NCBI GenBank assembly: GCA_905147135.1
Contig: LR990052.1
Coordinates: 18,290,200 to 18,354,199 of the forward strand
Direction: 5' to 3'
DNA: 64,000 nucleotides
DNA from: Blastobasis lacticolella
Taxonomy: Eukaryota > Arthropoda > Insecta > Lepidoptera > Blastobasidae
Positions 11,350 through 24,104 of the stretch are shown here, piece by piece. The translations under genes and the position numbers were made by a program. The notes under the pieces are model-generated. The model searched no databases. It was not told the origin of the DNA and saw nothing but the letters and a program-made list of their open reading frames with translations. The stretch's first letter is position 1. The number at the start of each line of letters is the position of its first letter.

Positions 11350-12107
11350 CCAACCACCACTTGGCCGATATGATCGCAGCTGTCCGGTGTGATTTCGTTG
11401 AAGTTAGTGGTTACAGCGCTGCTTATTTAGCTTTACGCTTCTTGATTTTAAAAAAAGTCGCTCTACTTCACAGCAATAAATTCACGTTATTAATTTCGAG
11501 GCACTGCCATTCATTCTTTAATTATTTATTTAAAAATATGAATTTTTTATTTAACTAAAAACATCATTCATTTTAAATGGAACAGTATTCAGGCCTGTCA
11601 ATAAAAAAACACATTCAAGCCGCAATACGCAGTTTTCTTTATTATTTAGGTCTTCCAACTTACTTCTGGATTCGTAGTTCTTACTTAAAACATAATTTAG
11701 CTATAATTTAGAAAAATATAACTAGTGTAAATCGATGATCTATGTGCCTATTTGCTTCTTACTATAATGCTAAAGGTGAAGTCGAAATCTGGATAAAGAT
11801 TATCCTCAATTATGTCTAGGTGTCAATGATCGACAATGTTACTACTTACTTGCGAATTTCATCCTTTACTTGGATTCTTATAAGTGGTCTTATGTTACAC
11901 CGGAATTTAAAAATACTTAAAATTTATATATTGATTAAACTGATTGAATATCAGTTTTAAATGTCATACACGCCAGGGGTACTCACGCAGACTTCTATTG
12001 TTTTGCGATGTATATTTACACACAGTAGCATATGGCATTTAGGTTGCCCTAGAGATCACACCTATCATGATAACGGCGATGGCCTGCAAAAACAGATTGT
12101 GTTCAGA
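11350..12107. other. No feature recognised
   Basis: AT-rich; short chance frames only. Confidence 0.5.
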
Positions 12108-12180
12108 CAAAATCAGGCGGACCATGGGCCCTCGCATACCGCGCGGGGGCGCAACCGGGACATAACGTCAAGATGATGAT
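12108..12180 (+). mobile_element. SINE A 3' end fragment
   Basis: ATCAGGCGGACCATGGGCCC, CGCAACCGGGACATAACGTC and AAGATGATGATG tail. Confidence 0.45.
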
Positions 12181-13915
12181 GTTCAGACAAAATCTGACTC
12201 ATATCTCTCATTGATTATCAATATTTGTCAACATATTCCCGTGAATGTAACGGATTCTATTTTCGGTGCATTATTTCATATCCACACAATTACTTAAATA
12301 TCAATAAATTCTACATACCTATATGTATTGTACATTTGAAGATTAATAGTTGTGTTTCAACGACCATTACAAATGCCAGATCATTTTCACTCAAGTGGTC
12401 TAAACAGATGCATAGATAGGTATATTAAAACAAAGTTAATATTCTATCCCCCACCACCCGTGCAATATGACATTGAGCACGATCTAGCCACACATCTGCG
12501 GTTTTGTCGTCCCATATTTCCAACGAGTGTAAATAAATATGGACCTAACGTACTACGTAATAAAACCGACACTGCAATAACGCGCGCGATTACATCGGCC
12601 TTTTACAACGCAGCAACGTGAGACCTTTGAGCAAACAAAATTGTATTTTAAATAATCACTCAACCATTTGGAAAATAATTCACTCGTTAACGTCGCTGCT
12701 TCACACTTCACACTCGTTCAATAAAGACATAAATGACATAAATGTCAGTGAATACAGTAAACTGAGTGGAAATGTTAAACGTGTCCAGACATGTTGACAA
12801 AATAAAGGTCATTGAATTTTATGGAAAAGTACGAAAATCGCCACTTCTCACTTTTTGTGGCGCCCATGTTTTTGCTTTGGCGTTGTTTGAGCTATATTTC
12901 CATAAAAATTGTTATTTTTACCCAAACAAATAAACCGACATGTTTTAAGTTTTCGTGACATAGTGCACTATGTTGAGTCATTTAGTCAGATCACTGGTAT
13001 ATATACTATAGTATATTGACCAAACAAATTATTGACAGACGTATCCTATCCAATGACAAGTCAATCAGTCAGGCAGTCCTTATTTTGATAACCGACCATA
13101 GTACAGACCTATAAAGATCGTGAGGAGGAGGGTGAGGTTGTCAAACGTCAACTCCAGCTGTCTGTCAAAAGTGACGCTTTACAAGATGGCGGCGTTAGTT
13201 CTGATTTCTGCCACATGGTAAAATATACGCATCGACAATATCCTCTTTTTTCTCAAGGTAAACAATTACTGAATTAATTCTAATAAAACTAATTCTAAAT
13301 AAATGTCATTGTCCTAAACGCCCGTTTTGAACAAACAAGCACGACTGTCAGCGATGGCGCCATTTTACCGTCAACTGAAACAAACTACATATAATAAAAA
13401 TAGTACCGCACTTTTCCTTGACCGCCAGCGCCCCCGTAGAATGCCGTGTGAACTCAAGCTCTCTCTTATTGTGCTATAAAAGTTAATGGCGACATTTCCA
13501 CCGTCACATTGTTTTAAGGACCCCCTGCCCCCAGCCCCTCGGTACTCCCTGGCCTCTCCTCACGTTATTACCCTCCAATGAGAAAGTTGAAATATTGCCT
13601 TTTCAGTCGGGCCTCGGTTAGTTTAATGTATTTACTGACAAGTTTATTGGTAAGAGGGCGTTAATAAGGCTTTCCGGTGTTTGTCGTTAAACGTTTGTTC
13701 TGTAAATATTGGTTGAGAAAGCTAGGGAATGGACCCGTTTCGAAGCTAGAGGTGGCGAGTCTGTGCCATTTTTCGTAGCAGAAATTGTCTATTAATTTTG
13801 GGAACTGTATAACGAAATAGAAAAAAAATTGCAATAAATATAATCCAATGTAAGGGTGCTAATCAGCTCCCGAGACTGGCTGAACAGTCAATTACTTGAT
13901 CTTTCAAATACTGGA
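12181..13915. other. No firm feature
   Basis: 13130-13330 is richer in GC. It contains ACAAGATGGCGGCGTTAGTT followed at 13218 by a GTAAAA that could be a weak donor. I do not regard it as an exon. Confidence 0.4.
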
Positions 13916-13985
13916 TCATGGTCAAGACGGGCCCCGGGCTCTCGTGCGACAGCACAACCGAGATATTAACGCCAAGATGATAATT
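13916..13985 (+). mobile_element. SINE A 3' end fragment
   Basis: ACTGGATCATGGTCAAGACG, GGCCCCGGGCTCTCGTGCGA, then the AACGCCAAGATGAT tail that marks the family's 3' end. Confidence 0.5.
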
Positions 13986-14149
13986 ACCAAAATTTCAAAA
14001 CTTTGGTCATTCATGTGGTTGTAAAACAACTGGAACCTAACCAAAAGTGACTCTACCTTGCGTAACGACTCCGCACCTCAACCCTGATCGACTGCGACTC
14101 ATAAATTAAAAAAAATCTCCGCGAATACCTGCCGCAAAACTTGGCACGT

Positions 14150-14375
14150 AAAAAAAATAATTACCGCCAACGACTGCGGCTCAAATAAATTACACAATGG
14201 GCTGTTTCGAGTCGCAATGACGTTTCCAGCCATTCATGCCCGGTGGATACAGCCATTGTTATTGTAATTACCTCGTTAGTCGGTGTGAGCGGAGACAAAG
14301 GGCGCGCTTTTTTCCCGCCGAAAGTGTATAAATTTAAAATTGGAACGGTCTGCGTGGAAAACTGTGCCGCCGTGT
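14150..14375. promoter_or_regulatory. Candidate conserved intronic element (speculative)
   Basis: Outside recognised repeats and compositionally unlike them. AGCCATTGTTATTGTAATTA (14250-14271 region) combines a Sox-like CCATTGTT and a homeodomain-like TAATTA, followed by GCGCGC-rich sequence. Only motif appearance supports this. Confidence 0.2.
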
Positions 14376-15790
14376 GATTGGTTGCGTTTCGAATTCGGAA
14401 TGTTTTTGCTCTGTTTAATTGGGGATCTGTTGAAATAGAGATTACAGTACTAACAAAGGTAATATCTCTATTGTTCCAGAAGCCGATTACACACTGGACG
14501 AGTCATTTTGGAATGAAGAGAGCCCAGTCGGTGAGTGCTTTAGAGAAGTACGAAAAGAGAACCTTTAAATTAATAGCAATTTGCAAAAAAGAAATACCGG
14601 CCGGACGAGAAGAGCTACGGAATAGAACTGACCCGAACATAGAATTAAATAATCGAGAATTGAACATGGTATCAGAGGTAGATGCACTTATTTGCTTCAA
14701 CGAATAAATTATCTACCAGATAATCTAAAGATACAGTCAGTAAATAATATACAGTTTAGGAATCTGCATGTTTAGCAGTTTATTCGTCATCTTAATTTGT
14801 TCGTAATATAAACGAGAAACATTTCATCATGACATTAATGTCAAACCACACATCGCCGTCGGCAAATATAGCACGGTCAATGGGAGAGTTAAATTTCTAG
14901 TTCCAAAGCTTTTTACTAGATGGCGTTATGTTTTAACATAAAACATGCCACTTATTTTTTTTCTAGCACTTCAAATTGCTTCACAATATTTTTTTAATGA
15001 TTCTTAAAAATTACCACGCGCCGTTGTTTTCGAAGTCGCGGGCGTGACGTCATCAGATTTCATTCTCATACTAGCCTCGTTCGGAAAGGACGAGTGGTGC
15101 GACTCGTGCGTGTCACATCAAAAGGGGTGTCGGATACAATGATATCACGTGGTGCCAGTGTTTTAGGCGAATTGATTATGTCAGTAACTTCGTAAATTTT
15201 TATCGCATCAAAGTGAAATAAATCCTATTGTTTCTGGTATAGTGACATCCGAACAAATTTAATTTCTTTTTTGTTATCCCGAGCATGGGCATCTTGTGAA
15301 AGTAATAGTTCTTTGACAAGATTCTTTCCGATGGTGATTACGCGGTCTATCGCGGATTACATATGACATGTAAACTTAAAAAGCCATCAATTTTTCAATT
15401 CTACCAACACATTCACCAACTGTCGTTTCGTTTCTTTCACAAAACATTTCTAAGAAAATCAAAACAAGATCTAATAAAATCCGAAATTAATCTTCCTAAT
15501 AAAGAGTCAGATACACGAAAACTACCTACCCAAGTAAAATAAGCGAACATGATCTATTAATAGTGCCAGTCCGTGCCTTAGCAACGCAGTGGGTCGTAAA
15601 AACGCTAGCGTCCCGGACTTCCTGTGCGCCATACATTATGACGGGGAAGTACGTAATAACCGGCGCTGAGGTCGGTTCTTCCCCTTTATGAATTTGAGGA
15701 TGTGTTTTTTGTGAACCACTCCGCTGGATGGGAGCGCGGAGGACACTGGCGAATTTCGCAGCCATTATGCATGGCAGTTTTTGTTAAATA

Positions 15791-15985
15791 CTAGGAAACT
15801 GACCCGGCTTCGCACGGGTTTTCTCACTAAACTCGCGTTCTTTACACATATTATTATATTAGACGGGACTTGGACGCGACGTACCTTTTAGATTTGTTTT
15901 CCCGACGTTTCAGTAGGGTTACACCCACCGTGGTCACGAGACGACTGCCGTGGAGAGATGACAGCGGTGATGTGCTGGTAGACTC
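15791..15985. repeat. LINE-like opening then fragment resembling the SINE B hairpin loop
   Basis: GACCCGGCTTCGCACGGGTT is a common lepidopteran LINE 3' UTR start. 15899-15945 has CCCGACGTTTCAGTAGGGTT and ACCGTGGTCACGAGACGACT, which echo the TTCGACGCAG...GGTCACGAGTCA order of the 33.1-kb hairpin loop. Confidence 0.35.
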
Positions 15986-16650
15986 CTACCCTCACATTGT
16001 CCACGGATACGTCCGACGATAAATCTTGTGTCTTAAGGTTATTTATTTTGCACACCACTGGGTTCCACGACGCCGAAAGCTTATATCCATCTTCCCGATT
16101 GAAAGTTTTGTACTTTTTAATTCAATCGCTTCCCGAACCATACGCGTATAATATTGCCGGTCGGTGGGTCTCTATATCTATCTAAAAGGTAACTTTTTCA
16201 TTTTAATATGGGTGAACCTTCCGGAAGGAATGATCCAACTGATGGTGAAAAATGCATCCAAATATAGACAGATAGGAGCGGAACGCTACTTTATTATATA
16301 CTAAGTAAGAATAAGGAAGGATAAAGGATGTAATTACCGTAGATTTTTAGCTCCTGATGGATACGGTGTTGCATTTCATCATTGTCAACATCATCTTGGC
16401 GTCAATATACGAATTTCCGAAAAGCTTTCCAATTAAAATCTGTTTATCCGTCTATTAAAAAACCACAAAAATTAACAACTGCATAACCCAAAACCAACCC
16501 CCAAAACATTCGAGAATTATTAAAAAGCTGCACCACCAAACTGTATATGTTTTTACCTTCGCCTCTGCCGCGGCCACATCAAAGGGCCGCCATTTTGATT
16601 CGGAAACTAGTCCGAACAGCTGCGATTCGGTTTGAAGCGGTTTCACTTGC

Positions 16651-16826
16651 TCGCGGTATTTAGCCGGGTATCATTTTGATACTTCGCCCGCCTTTGACGA
16701 AATAGTTGCGGCTACGGATCTCTGCGAGTAATTCAGAGCCATTTGGAGTTGAGCTGGATTGCTGGATTGTTGTTTTCACCTGATGTTATGCTATTTTGGG
16801 AATGTATATCGTACTTTGTACGTAGA
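16651..16826. repeat. Direct duplication, copy 1 (176 bp)
   Basis: Near-identical to 17261-17436 (offset 610), with only scattered substitutions. Contains TAGCCGGGTATCATTTTGAT and TTTGACGAAATAGTTGCGGC. Ends at ATCGTACTTTGTACGTAGAT. Confidence 0.75.
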
Positions 16827-17260
16827 TAATTTGATTAGAATATGGTTTATTTAATACTTCGCAATAGATGCGGTAAGGCTACGCAAAAAATTTCAATGCA
16901 TCGATTTTTATTGTAACGAAAACTATTGTCGTACTTTGTACTTAGATGGTTGAAACTTAAAGATATGTGAATCGTATTATACATTTATTTATGATTCTGG
17001 ATAAATTAAGATTATGGCGAGGGCTTAACTCTGCGTTGCGGCGTCGCATCGCAAAAACGGTGTCGCACCGCAATACGAAACGCTGACACAACGCAAAAAA
17101 ATTCAACGCAAAACAGCTCGATTTTCATATCAATGAACACTTTTAATCGAACATTCTCGAGTGAATAAAAATAATTTGACAGATTTAAAATATTTTTGCA
17201 ATTTCAATTAGTCAATTTCAAAAAAGGAACAAACCCGCAGCAATTTGTTCCATTCGGTAT

Positions 17261-17436
17261 TCGCAGTATTTAGCCGGGTATCATTTTGATACTTCGGCCG
17301 CCTTTGACGAAATAGTTGCGGCTACGGATCTCTGCGAGTAATTCAGAGCCATTTCGAGTTGAACTGGATTGCTGGATTGTTGTTTTCACCTGATGTTATG
17401 CTATTTTGGGAGTGAATATCGTACTTTGTACGTAGA
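17261..17436. repeat. Direct duplication, copy 2 (176 bp)
   Basis: See copy 1. A third short match to its end, GTCGTACTTTGTACTTAGAT, lies at 16928-16947 between the two. Confidence 0.75.
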
Positions 17437-17489
17437 TGAATAGAATGGAATATGTTTATTTTATACAAATAGTGGCGACTATCTTCTGC

Positions 17490-17615
17490 ACTAGAGATTA
17501 AGGTTCTTCAACGGCATGTCTACAGGTTCATCGAATGCCGGCACCGGTACAACGGATACGTTTCCCTTATGTATCAAATGTCCTGGACGACGGTGGCTTT
17601 CCGTCAGGTCCGCGA
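17490..17615 (+). repeat. Dispersed LINE-tail-like repeat Y, copy 1
   Basis: GGTTCTTCAACGGCATGTCT, GCCGGCACCGGTACAACGG, TCCTGGACGACGGTGGCTTT and CGTCAGGT match the reverse complement of 27170-27265. Confidence 0.5.
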
Positions 17616-17785
17616 ACCAAAACAAAATGTATAATGAAAAAACAAAATAGGTATTTTTCACCGCTGATTGAATTTATTTAAATTGAAATTACATTAGTGG
17701 TCCTATGGCATCAAGAAATCCCAATAGCTGAAATAGACTAAAATTTTAATTATAAAAAATAAGAATTTTCTTTGCGTCAACATCA

Positions 17786-18012
17786 CGGATGTGCTCTCAC
17801 GCACGCGGGCTCGGGGTCCACCTTAACCATGATCCTGGATTTAGCAGATCACATAATTACAGTGGAGCAACTGCCATCTGACCTCCGTGATCTTGCTACC
17901 AGATCAACCTGACCAGATTGGATCATGGTTACGAATTCAGTCGCCTGAATGTGCAGGTTTCATCACGATGTTTTCCCTCACCGTAAAAGCATCGGTTAGC
18001 ATTCAACTAATG
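17786..18012 (-). mobile_element. SINE A body, tRNA head missing
   Basis: + strand blocks: GGGGTCCACCTTAACCATGA, GATTGGATCATGGTTACG, TCGCCTGAATGTGCAGGTTT and CATCACGATGTTTTCCCTCA. The match ends in the pre-head region at about 18012. Confidence 0.62.
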
Positions 18013-19426
18013 TCCTAGACTAAAATGGTCATTAACTTATTTAATTTACCCCTTCAAAACCATGAATTTTCGCCAAAACCATTAATTCTCCCATAAAACC
18101 ATCCGCATTCACTATTCACATCCCCGCATTGTTCGATTCAATAACGCTGGAGCCTACCTGATTTACGTGCTACGACACCGCTACGGCACGGCTATGGCGT
18201 AGCGGGAGTGCTACGCCGTAGCGCGTATGTCTTCATTTGCAGAATGGATGACTGTACGAAGTTTGAACTATGGCTGAGGGCAGTGTTTGCTTGGCATAAG
18301 TCACTGCGCTTAGGGAAGATAGCGCTGTAGGTTTTAGTTCGGGATTTGGCCTATGTTTGTGTTGTATTTGGGGATATTTGGCTACAAAATGAAGTGAATT
18401 GTCTCAGTCTATTAGGAGATTTTAATAGGTATGTTTGTATGCGGCTTATGTAGTACCCGGGGAGAGTAGTATACCTTAGCAACCATTTCGCTATAGTGTT
18501 TAAGGGGTTCGTTCAATCAGCTGTTGACTGTACAAGTCGACTTGAAGTTTTTCTTCTAACATGAATAAGGATGCAACTATAGGTATGATGACTCGGTCAA
18601 CATTTTTAAATTTTAATTGATTCGTTGTATTGTTAAAAATATCTAATATTTTTTTACCTTATAAAATAAATAAAAAATGATAAAGAAAAAGCGTATCAAA
18701 GTTCGGGAGTGGGGGCTCGTGACGTCAATTTTCAGCTAAATTTCACCTGAGGCGTGACGTTACGCAACATTTCAACGCTCTGTATCGGCGTAATTTTTTA
18801 AACTGCACTTAATATGCATTTTAATATAAATTATTGGCCTTTAATTTAATATAAATTATTTTGTTGGTTTAGGTGACATATTTACCGCACTTATCTGAGA
18901 ACCGAGCCTACCAGACCCCCACAAAAACAATTAACCCCCCACCCCCAAATCCCAAAGCACCAAAACCCCCTCTAAGTACACCAGTCACGTACACGCAACA
19001 AGCAATCCAGGTTGGTCCAAAAGCGAGTAAGACGCGTGTCGTTCCCGACAATATTAATACAACAAAAGACATCATGGAGTTAAATCGATACGAGATCGAT
19101 TGGTAATCGAGTCACGTGCATCGAGCGAGCAATTTCAATCGACACGCCCCCCGCCCCGCGCCCCTTGCAAATTGCACGGAGATTATGGAGGCACAGGTAG
19201 CGTGTTTATTCGCTTGGTATGGAGTAAACAGGTGTTGGAGGCTTCTTTTTTGCTAACGTAGCTGGGATTTTGTCAAGTCAAAGATAAAAATATAAAAACG
19301 CTTACGTGGCACTGCGACACGACGCAAATAATCAAACAAAAAAGCAGTTCGATAACTGGAAACCCTGACCTCTAATAACAAAATTGGAATGTTAGAAACA
19401 AGCCAAATATTGCCGTCAAGCAACTG
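18013..19426. other. Mostly unassigned; small palindrome-rich patch
   Basis: 18165-18225 contains repeated GCTACG/CGTAGC words (GCTACGCCGTAGCG). The same words recur at 35155-35200. Otherwise nothing. Confidence 0.4.
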
Positions 19427-20166
19427 GTGCGTAAAACAGTTGATGTAGCCCGGTTTGAAGGAGAAGGTTGCTGGCGTAAGCTCAGACACTTAAAGTGCCA
19501 CAGACTTATCAAACCCGGTGATCGCGATACTGTTATTGACATTTCAAAATGGCGACATTTAGTTCCACTTTTGGCCACCGGGTCAGATAAGTTTGTGACA
19601 GTCTATCTCTTCGTTCGCCGCAAATTGGTGGCAATGTTATTAGAACAAAAATGCGCTGATTGCTCTCTACTTGTCGAATTGCTCCATGCTTGAAATCGAA
19701 ATGCATGTATCGTTGAAGTCATAGACGAAAGTTGCCTGCATAAAATATGAAAGCTTTTGCACCTACCAATATTGAAAAATCTGGCACTGATAAGAAATTA
19801 CTCTGTTCCCATCTGAAAAAATTATTTCTGGTACTTATTTTGCTAGTATTTTCACGCAAAAAAATATTTTTCAATCCCCATCGACTGGAGAGGCCACCTT
19901 ATTTCGGAGTCTGCTCGAGCGACTTTCCAGGCAAATCTATTTCTGCGACAATATTTACTTTAGTTCCTCGTTCAACACACGTGAATTTATGTGTGCAATG
20001 CTGCAGCACAACTACCCCGTTTTACATTAACAAAGACATTTATCGTCGAATCGAGTCGTGTAATGAAATTGTATACGGTGTAATATTAGACAATGAATTG
20101 CTTCTAAGTGTACCGCTCAGATGTAATGAAGACACTTCAGCGCAATTTACATTTATGAGAAACTAG
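19427..20166 (+). other. Two consecutive unassigned ORFs (88 and 139 codons)
   Basis: 19427-19693 reads ARFEGEGCWRKLRHLKCHRL early and DTVIDISKWRHLVPLLATGS mid-frame. 19747-20166 contains RLERPPYFGVCSSDFPGKSI. They have no splice sites I would trust between them. I recognise no family. They may be decayed transposon coding sequence or chance; nothing supports a host gene. Confidence 0.15.
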
Positions 20167-20454
20167 CTATACCCAGCGGTTTCATGCGTGTGTAGCTGGG
20201 AATTTTATTACTACAGTAAACGGAGCGAATGTTGCACGAACTGTCGCTAATAAAGCCTTCGATACTGATATTGAGATGTGTCTGCGAAGTACACTGCAGA
20301 TTAGTTTCGGGCAAGGCGTTCGTTGAAACGAATTATTAAACGTCCAGATTGGCGTAGCAGGCTACAATTTAGATCTAAAAATTATAGAGGATAGTTGAAG
20401 AATTAAAGTAAAAGAATCGCCGATTACATTTTAGAAATATTTATTTTCGTGGAA

Positions 20455-20516
20455 GAGGCCCTTAGTTCTGCAGTAGACTGTTATGGACTGTGATGTTGAT
20501 AATGATGACGACAAAT
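20455..20516 (+). mobile_element. Short RTE-like LINE terminus
   Basis: GAGGCCCTTAGTTCTGCAGT then GGACTGTGATGTTGATAATG: the last about 60 bp of the family. A similar scrap lies at 44050-44120. Confidence 0.4.
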
Positions 20517-21445
20517 AATATTATAATTACCCAACAAATCCTAACATTAATCTCAAAAACAATGTAGACAAAAGATGGGCCCATTTCAAGCATACAGCAA
20601 GTATGCTCGGGTTATATGCGCCAGGCACATGTTATTTGTGCGAGGTTCAGCCACAGCAATGTGCTGCACAAATATTATGCTTCCAAGTAAAGTTGGCTGA
20701 GTTTACATAAGTTTACGTAAGTTAAACGTAGACGTTGTGCTTGGAGTTTTTCTTGTAAATACAACTTTTTGATTTCAAATGAGGTTATTTGTGGACCCCC
20801 CAGAATGAGTTGGTTGAAGTATAATAATGTTTTAGTTGGAGTTTTTGTTTGTGTTAACGGCGTATGCCGTATGGTTGTGTTGTGACCGGCAGAGTAGATT
20901 AAACAGCAATGTGTATACGGTATATGTGAGTACAATTAAATAAAAACGTATTTTTTATGTCGCTTGCTAACTCTATCTTTTCTACTAATTTAGATTTACC
21001 TACCCTTATCTCATTTATTTATTTCCCAAATTCGGAGGACCTGGATCAAGCTTTTTATCTGTAGTTTAGTTAGAATTAAGGTTTTTGGTGTTAGAGTAAG
21101 ACTTTTAAAATGCTAATAATTGTAATTTAAAATGTTCCCCCTTTATTGCATTTAAATGTTTTCGCAATTACAAGTCCTTAAGTCTATTTAGTGCAAGAAT
21201 GGTAGGATATAGCAATATTACTACATTCGTGTATTCTACTCTACACTCAAAATTCCACTTTTTTGTGCATATTATCGTTGTATGGGCATAATGTCGCATA
21301 GTGCCGATTGCTATTTAAATATTGTCAGTTGGAACCATGTGCATTAGCGCGCTCTGTGAGACCTCATAGTAACATTTCCGACAGTTTTAACGAAAGCTAC
21401 ATAATGAAAAAGAATTTTCCAATTATGTAGCTGGTAGGCACTACA

Positions 21446-21615
21446 TTTTTTTTTAATACCCTTAAAGTGGCAAACAAGCTTGCGGCCTGCCTGATGGTAA
21501 GCAGTCACCGCAGCCTATGGACGTTTGCAATACCAGGGGCATCACCCACGCGTTGCCGACCCCGTAAAAACCTTTTAACCCCTTTCTTGAAGAACTCCAT
21601 GTTGTACTCCTTTGC
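21446..21615 (-). mobile_element. LINE 3' end (same family as 34345-34553)
   Basis: A T run, then AAAGTGGCAAACAAGCTTGC, GGCCTGCCTGATGGTAAGCA, GCAATACCAGGGGCATCACC and AACCCCTTTCTTGAAGAACT; almost the exact reverse complement of 34370-34550. Confidence 0.6.
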
Positions 21616-22117
21616 GACTTCAGATTCCGCTTAACATACTTCATCTAGATTTCCATCGGTTGTAAGCAAATTACAGAATTTAATTTCTGGTCCAACAGAT
21701 GTTAAAACCACCGGTTGATCTGATCCTCTGGTCGGCAACACCAATTACGTTGTGCCCCGTACGCAACCCTTCCTCCCTTATTTTAGGGGTGTTTACTTTC
21801 TGACTTCTGCCTACCGCTGGCTTGCAGCGGGTTATGGCGCACCCTGTGATTAATCCGTTTTTTATGAGTTAATTATGCTGGAATAAGTGGCGGGCGCCCT
21901 TTCTGGGCAACCTTTTCCTGTTTAATTTCACATTTTTATTTGTTGCCTATTTTTTTTCTTTTTGTTTCGCTTTCATGTTTAATTTCAATGGCGGCTGTGT
22001 ATTAGTGCGTCTTGTTTCTTGAGGGATGAAATTGTGGTTTTGTGTTCTGTTCCAGAGTTCACTCATTCCTATAATTTATACCGGGGTAGAAATCACGTGC
22101 CGAGAGTGTTTAACCAG

Positions 22118-22325
22118 TCTTAGGGCAAACGGTATTAAGAGGCACAGCTGGCGAGTGGTGAAATCGTTGCGGTGCTAAAGTTCTACTAGGCCCGAAATAC
22201 GAAACGGTCACCCATCCCGTTCCCGGACTTTGCATACTCTTAACTTTGATTATCCGTCTCGCAAGCACGATGCCACTATAATTTCTATTTAAAAGTGTGT
22301 GGAGGTTTTTGGTGCAATCATTCAA
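22118..22325 (-). mobile_element. 5S-rRNA-derived SINE, second copy
   Basis: Reverse complements of box C (GGGATGGGTGACCG, 22205-22218) and box A (AAAGTTAAG, 22240-22248). The 3' part shares the AGTAGAACT...GCACCGCAACGA and CACTCGCCAGC blocks with the other copies. Confidence 0.65.
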
Positions 22326-22904
22326 TGTTCCCCACTATTTAACGCACGTCGGCTAGTTTCGGGTGCTCCTGCATTATTTACTGGTAAAATCTACTATAAT
22401 TATTTAAATTTCAAATTAAACAAATTTTTCTCTATGTAACCTACGAATATCAAGGATAGATAGTAAAAAATAAACCAGCAAAAACACCTTTCCATGCACT
22501 TAAAATTATCTCAATTACTATTCTGTCAATGACCCATACCTTAACCTTTAAGCCACCCTAGTCCGGCAACCCCTACATAGCTACAGGCTGCGCTCTCAGG
22601 CCGAAACAAAGCCATTGGTCAAGGACTGCTCTTTGCTGGCAGCGCTTTGTGCACACCCCTTGTAAAGGGTATGGAGAGAGGTATGCAAGTATAGGGTTGT
22701 ATTATATGCTAGTGTATATAATATATGTTTTGTCTAGTGTTATAATAAATTTGTGACATTATCTTCTCTATTAGTTTCGAGTAAACACGTTATGAATGAA
22801 TCCTTTAGGCTAGGGATACTATGGTATTTTACCTATATTTTTATTGACCAGTAGTCACATTATATACTCATTAGTGTCAAAACAGACGTATGCGACTATT
22901 ATGC

Positions 22905-23090
22905 ACGATTTGTAACAAGTCTTTATGCAATTTTGGTATCTATATTAATGACACAAAGTTCATTTTCTTACTTGCAATTAGTCACCGCTCCAATATGATA
23001 GGCGCGATTCCTACACGGTGACGCGACGTATAGGCGACGCGTACGCCATTTGTAGGCGGCTATGTTTAGAACGGGCCCTACTCGTGAGTT
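22905..23090. repeat. Repeat W, copy 2
   Basis: TTATGCAATTTTGGTATCTA, TATTAATGACACAAAG, GGTGACGCGACGTATAGGCG and AACGGGCCCTACTCGT. Confidence 0.35.
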
Positions 23091-23302
23091 GAACTTTATT
23101 AGAAATCGGACGCTGTCTCCATGGATTTCGACGCTACATTTTAATAATTTTTTAAATTTATTTTCAATGTAAGTACTTTCGAATGGATTTTTTGACAGTG
23201 GCGAATGCGTTGAAATTGAATTCGCAAAAGTTTCAGAGACCTGTGGCATAGTGAATTGGTAACTGCAATATATCCCCTGTATTGACTCCAGTTTCAATAT
23301 AA

Positions 23303-23328
23303 ATAATAAATAAATAAATAAATAATTT
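23303..23328 (+). repeat. AAAT microsatellite
   Basis: Six AAAT-type units at 23303-23328. Another array lies at 47652-47676, where it ends a LINE copy. Confidence 0.6.
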
Positions 23329-23451
23329 ATTCAAGAAAACTTATGTCTAAAATTACATAGTTAAATTTAAAGTAAGTACCTACTTATGTTAAAATTTAAA
23401 TAGAACAATTTAAAATTATTTATTACCCTAGTAATTTAAGCTAAGTAAAAA

Positions 23452-23770
23452 AGATACCGAGTTCGATTTCCAGTGCCGCCTTGTACCAATGACCTGTTTT
23501 CCAATCATTAGATACATTAGATAAACACAAACCGATGTTCCTACGATGAGAAACATCGTGATGAAACCTGCACATTCAGGCGACTGAATGTATGTGACTC
23601 TGTGTGGCTGAGTGTGTAACCATGATCCATTTGGTAACGTTCCTCTATTAACAGATACACGGAAGTCAGACGGCAGTTGCTCCACTGTTATTACGTGACC
23701 TACCAAATCCTGAATCATGATCAAGGAGGATCCCGAGAGAGCACAACTGGGAGGACACCAAAATGATGAC
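23452..23770 (+). mobile_element. tRNA-derived SINE, family A
   Basis: Begins at the B box (GAGTTCGATTTCC at 23459-23471), so the A-box part is lost. Then come GAAACATCGTGATGAAACCT, GCACATTCAGGCGACTGAAT (with a short inserted duplication) and ATGATCAAGGAGGATCCCG. Confidence 0.65.
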
Positions 23771-24104
23771 TAATATTATTATAACACAATAAAGTGTCAG
23801 ACACATTATCGTATAAAGTAATATAGACACATATGAAGCCTCCTCCAATTGACTAATACACGTAAACTCTATAGAGAACAAGATACGACACCATAATTTC
23901 CGGTCATATACCGCGAAATACGACTTTTGACTTGGTCGTAGTCATAACAAAGTCCTCGTGATTCTCACGGATATCCGGGCGCGTTATACGCCGCATAAAA
24001 GGGGAATGCTACTTTGTTTTACGATACAAAGTGGATGGACTCTACAAAATGCTTTGTAGAGTGGTAGAGTTGTTTCCGTTCGGTAGAGTTTGGAATATCG
24101 TTAT

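Noticed and set aside
13180..13225. Possible first exon with ATGGCGGCGTTAGTT and a following GTAAAA
   Set aside because: Good start context but only about 11 codons, a weak donor and no partner exon; not enough to call.
14378..14707. 109-codon ORF on + with a 65-codon ORF on the opposite strand
   Set aside because: No family resemblance; AT-rich, with both strands open by chance.
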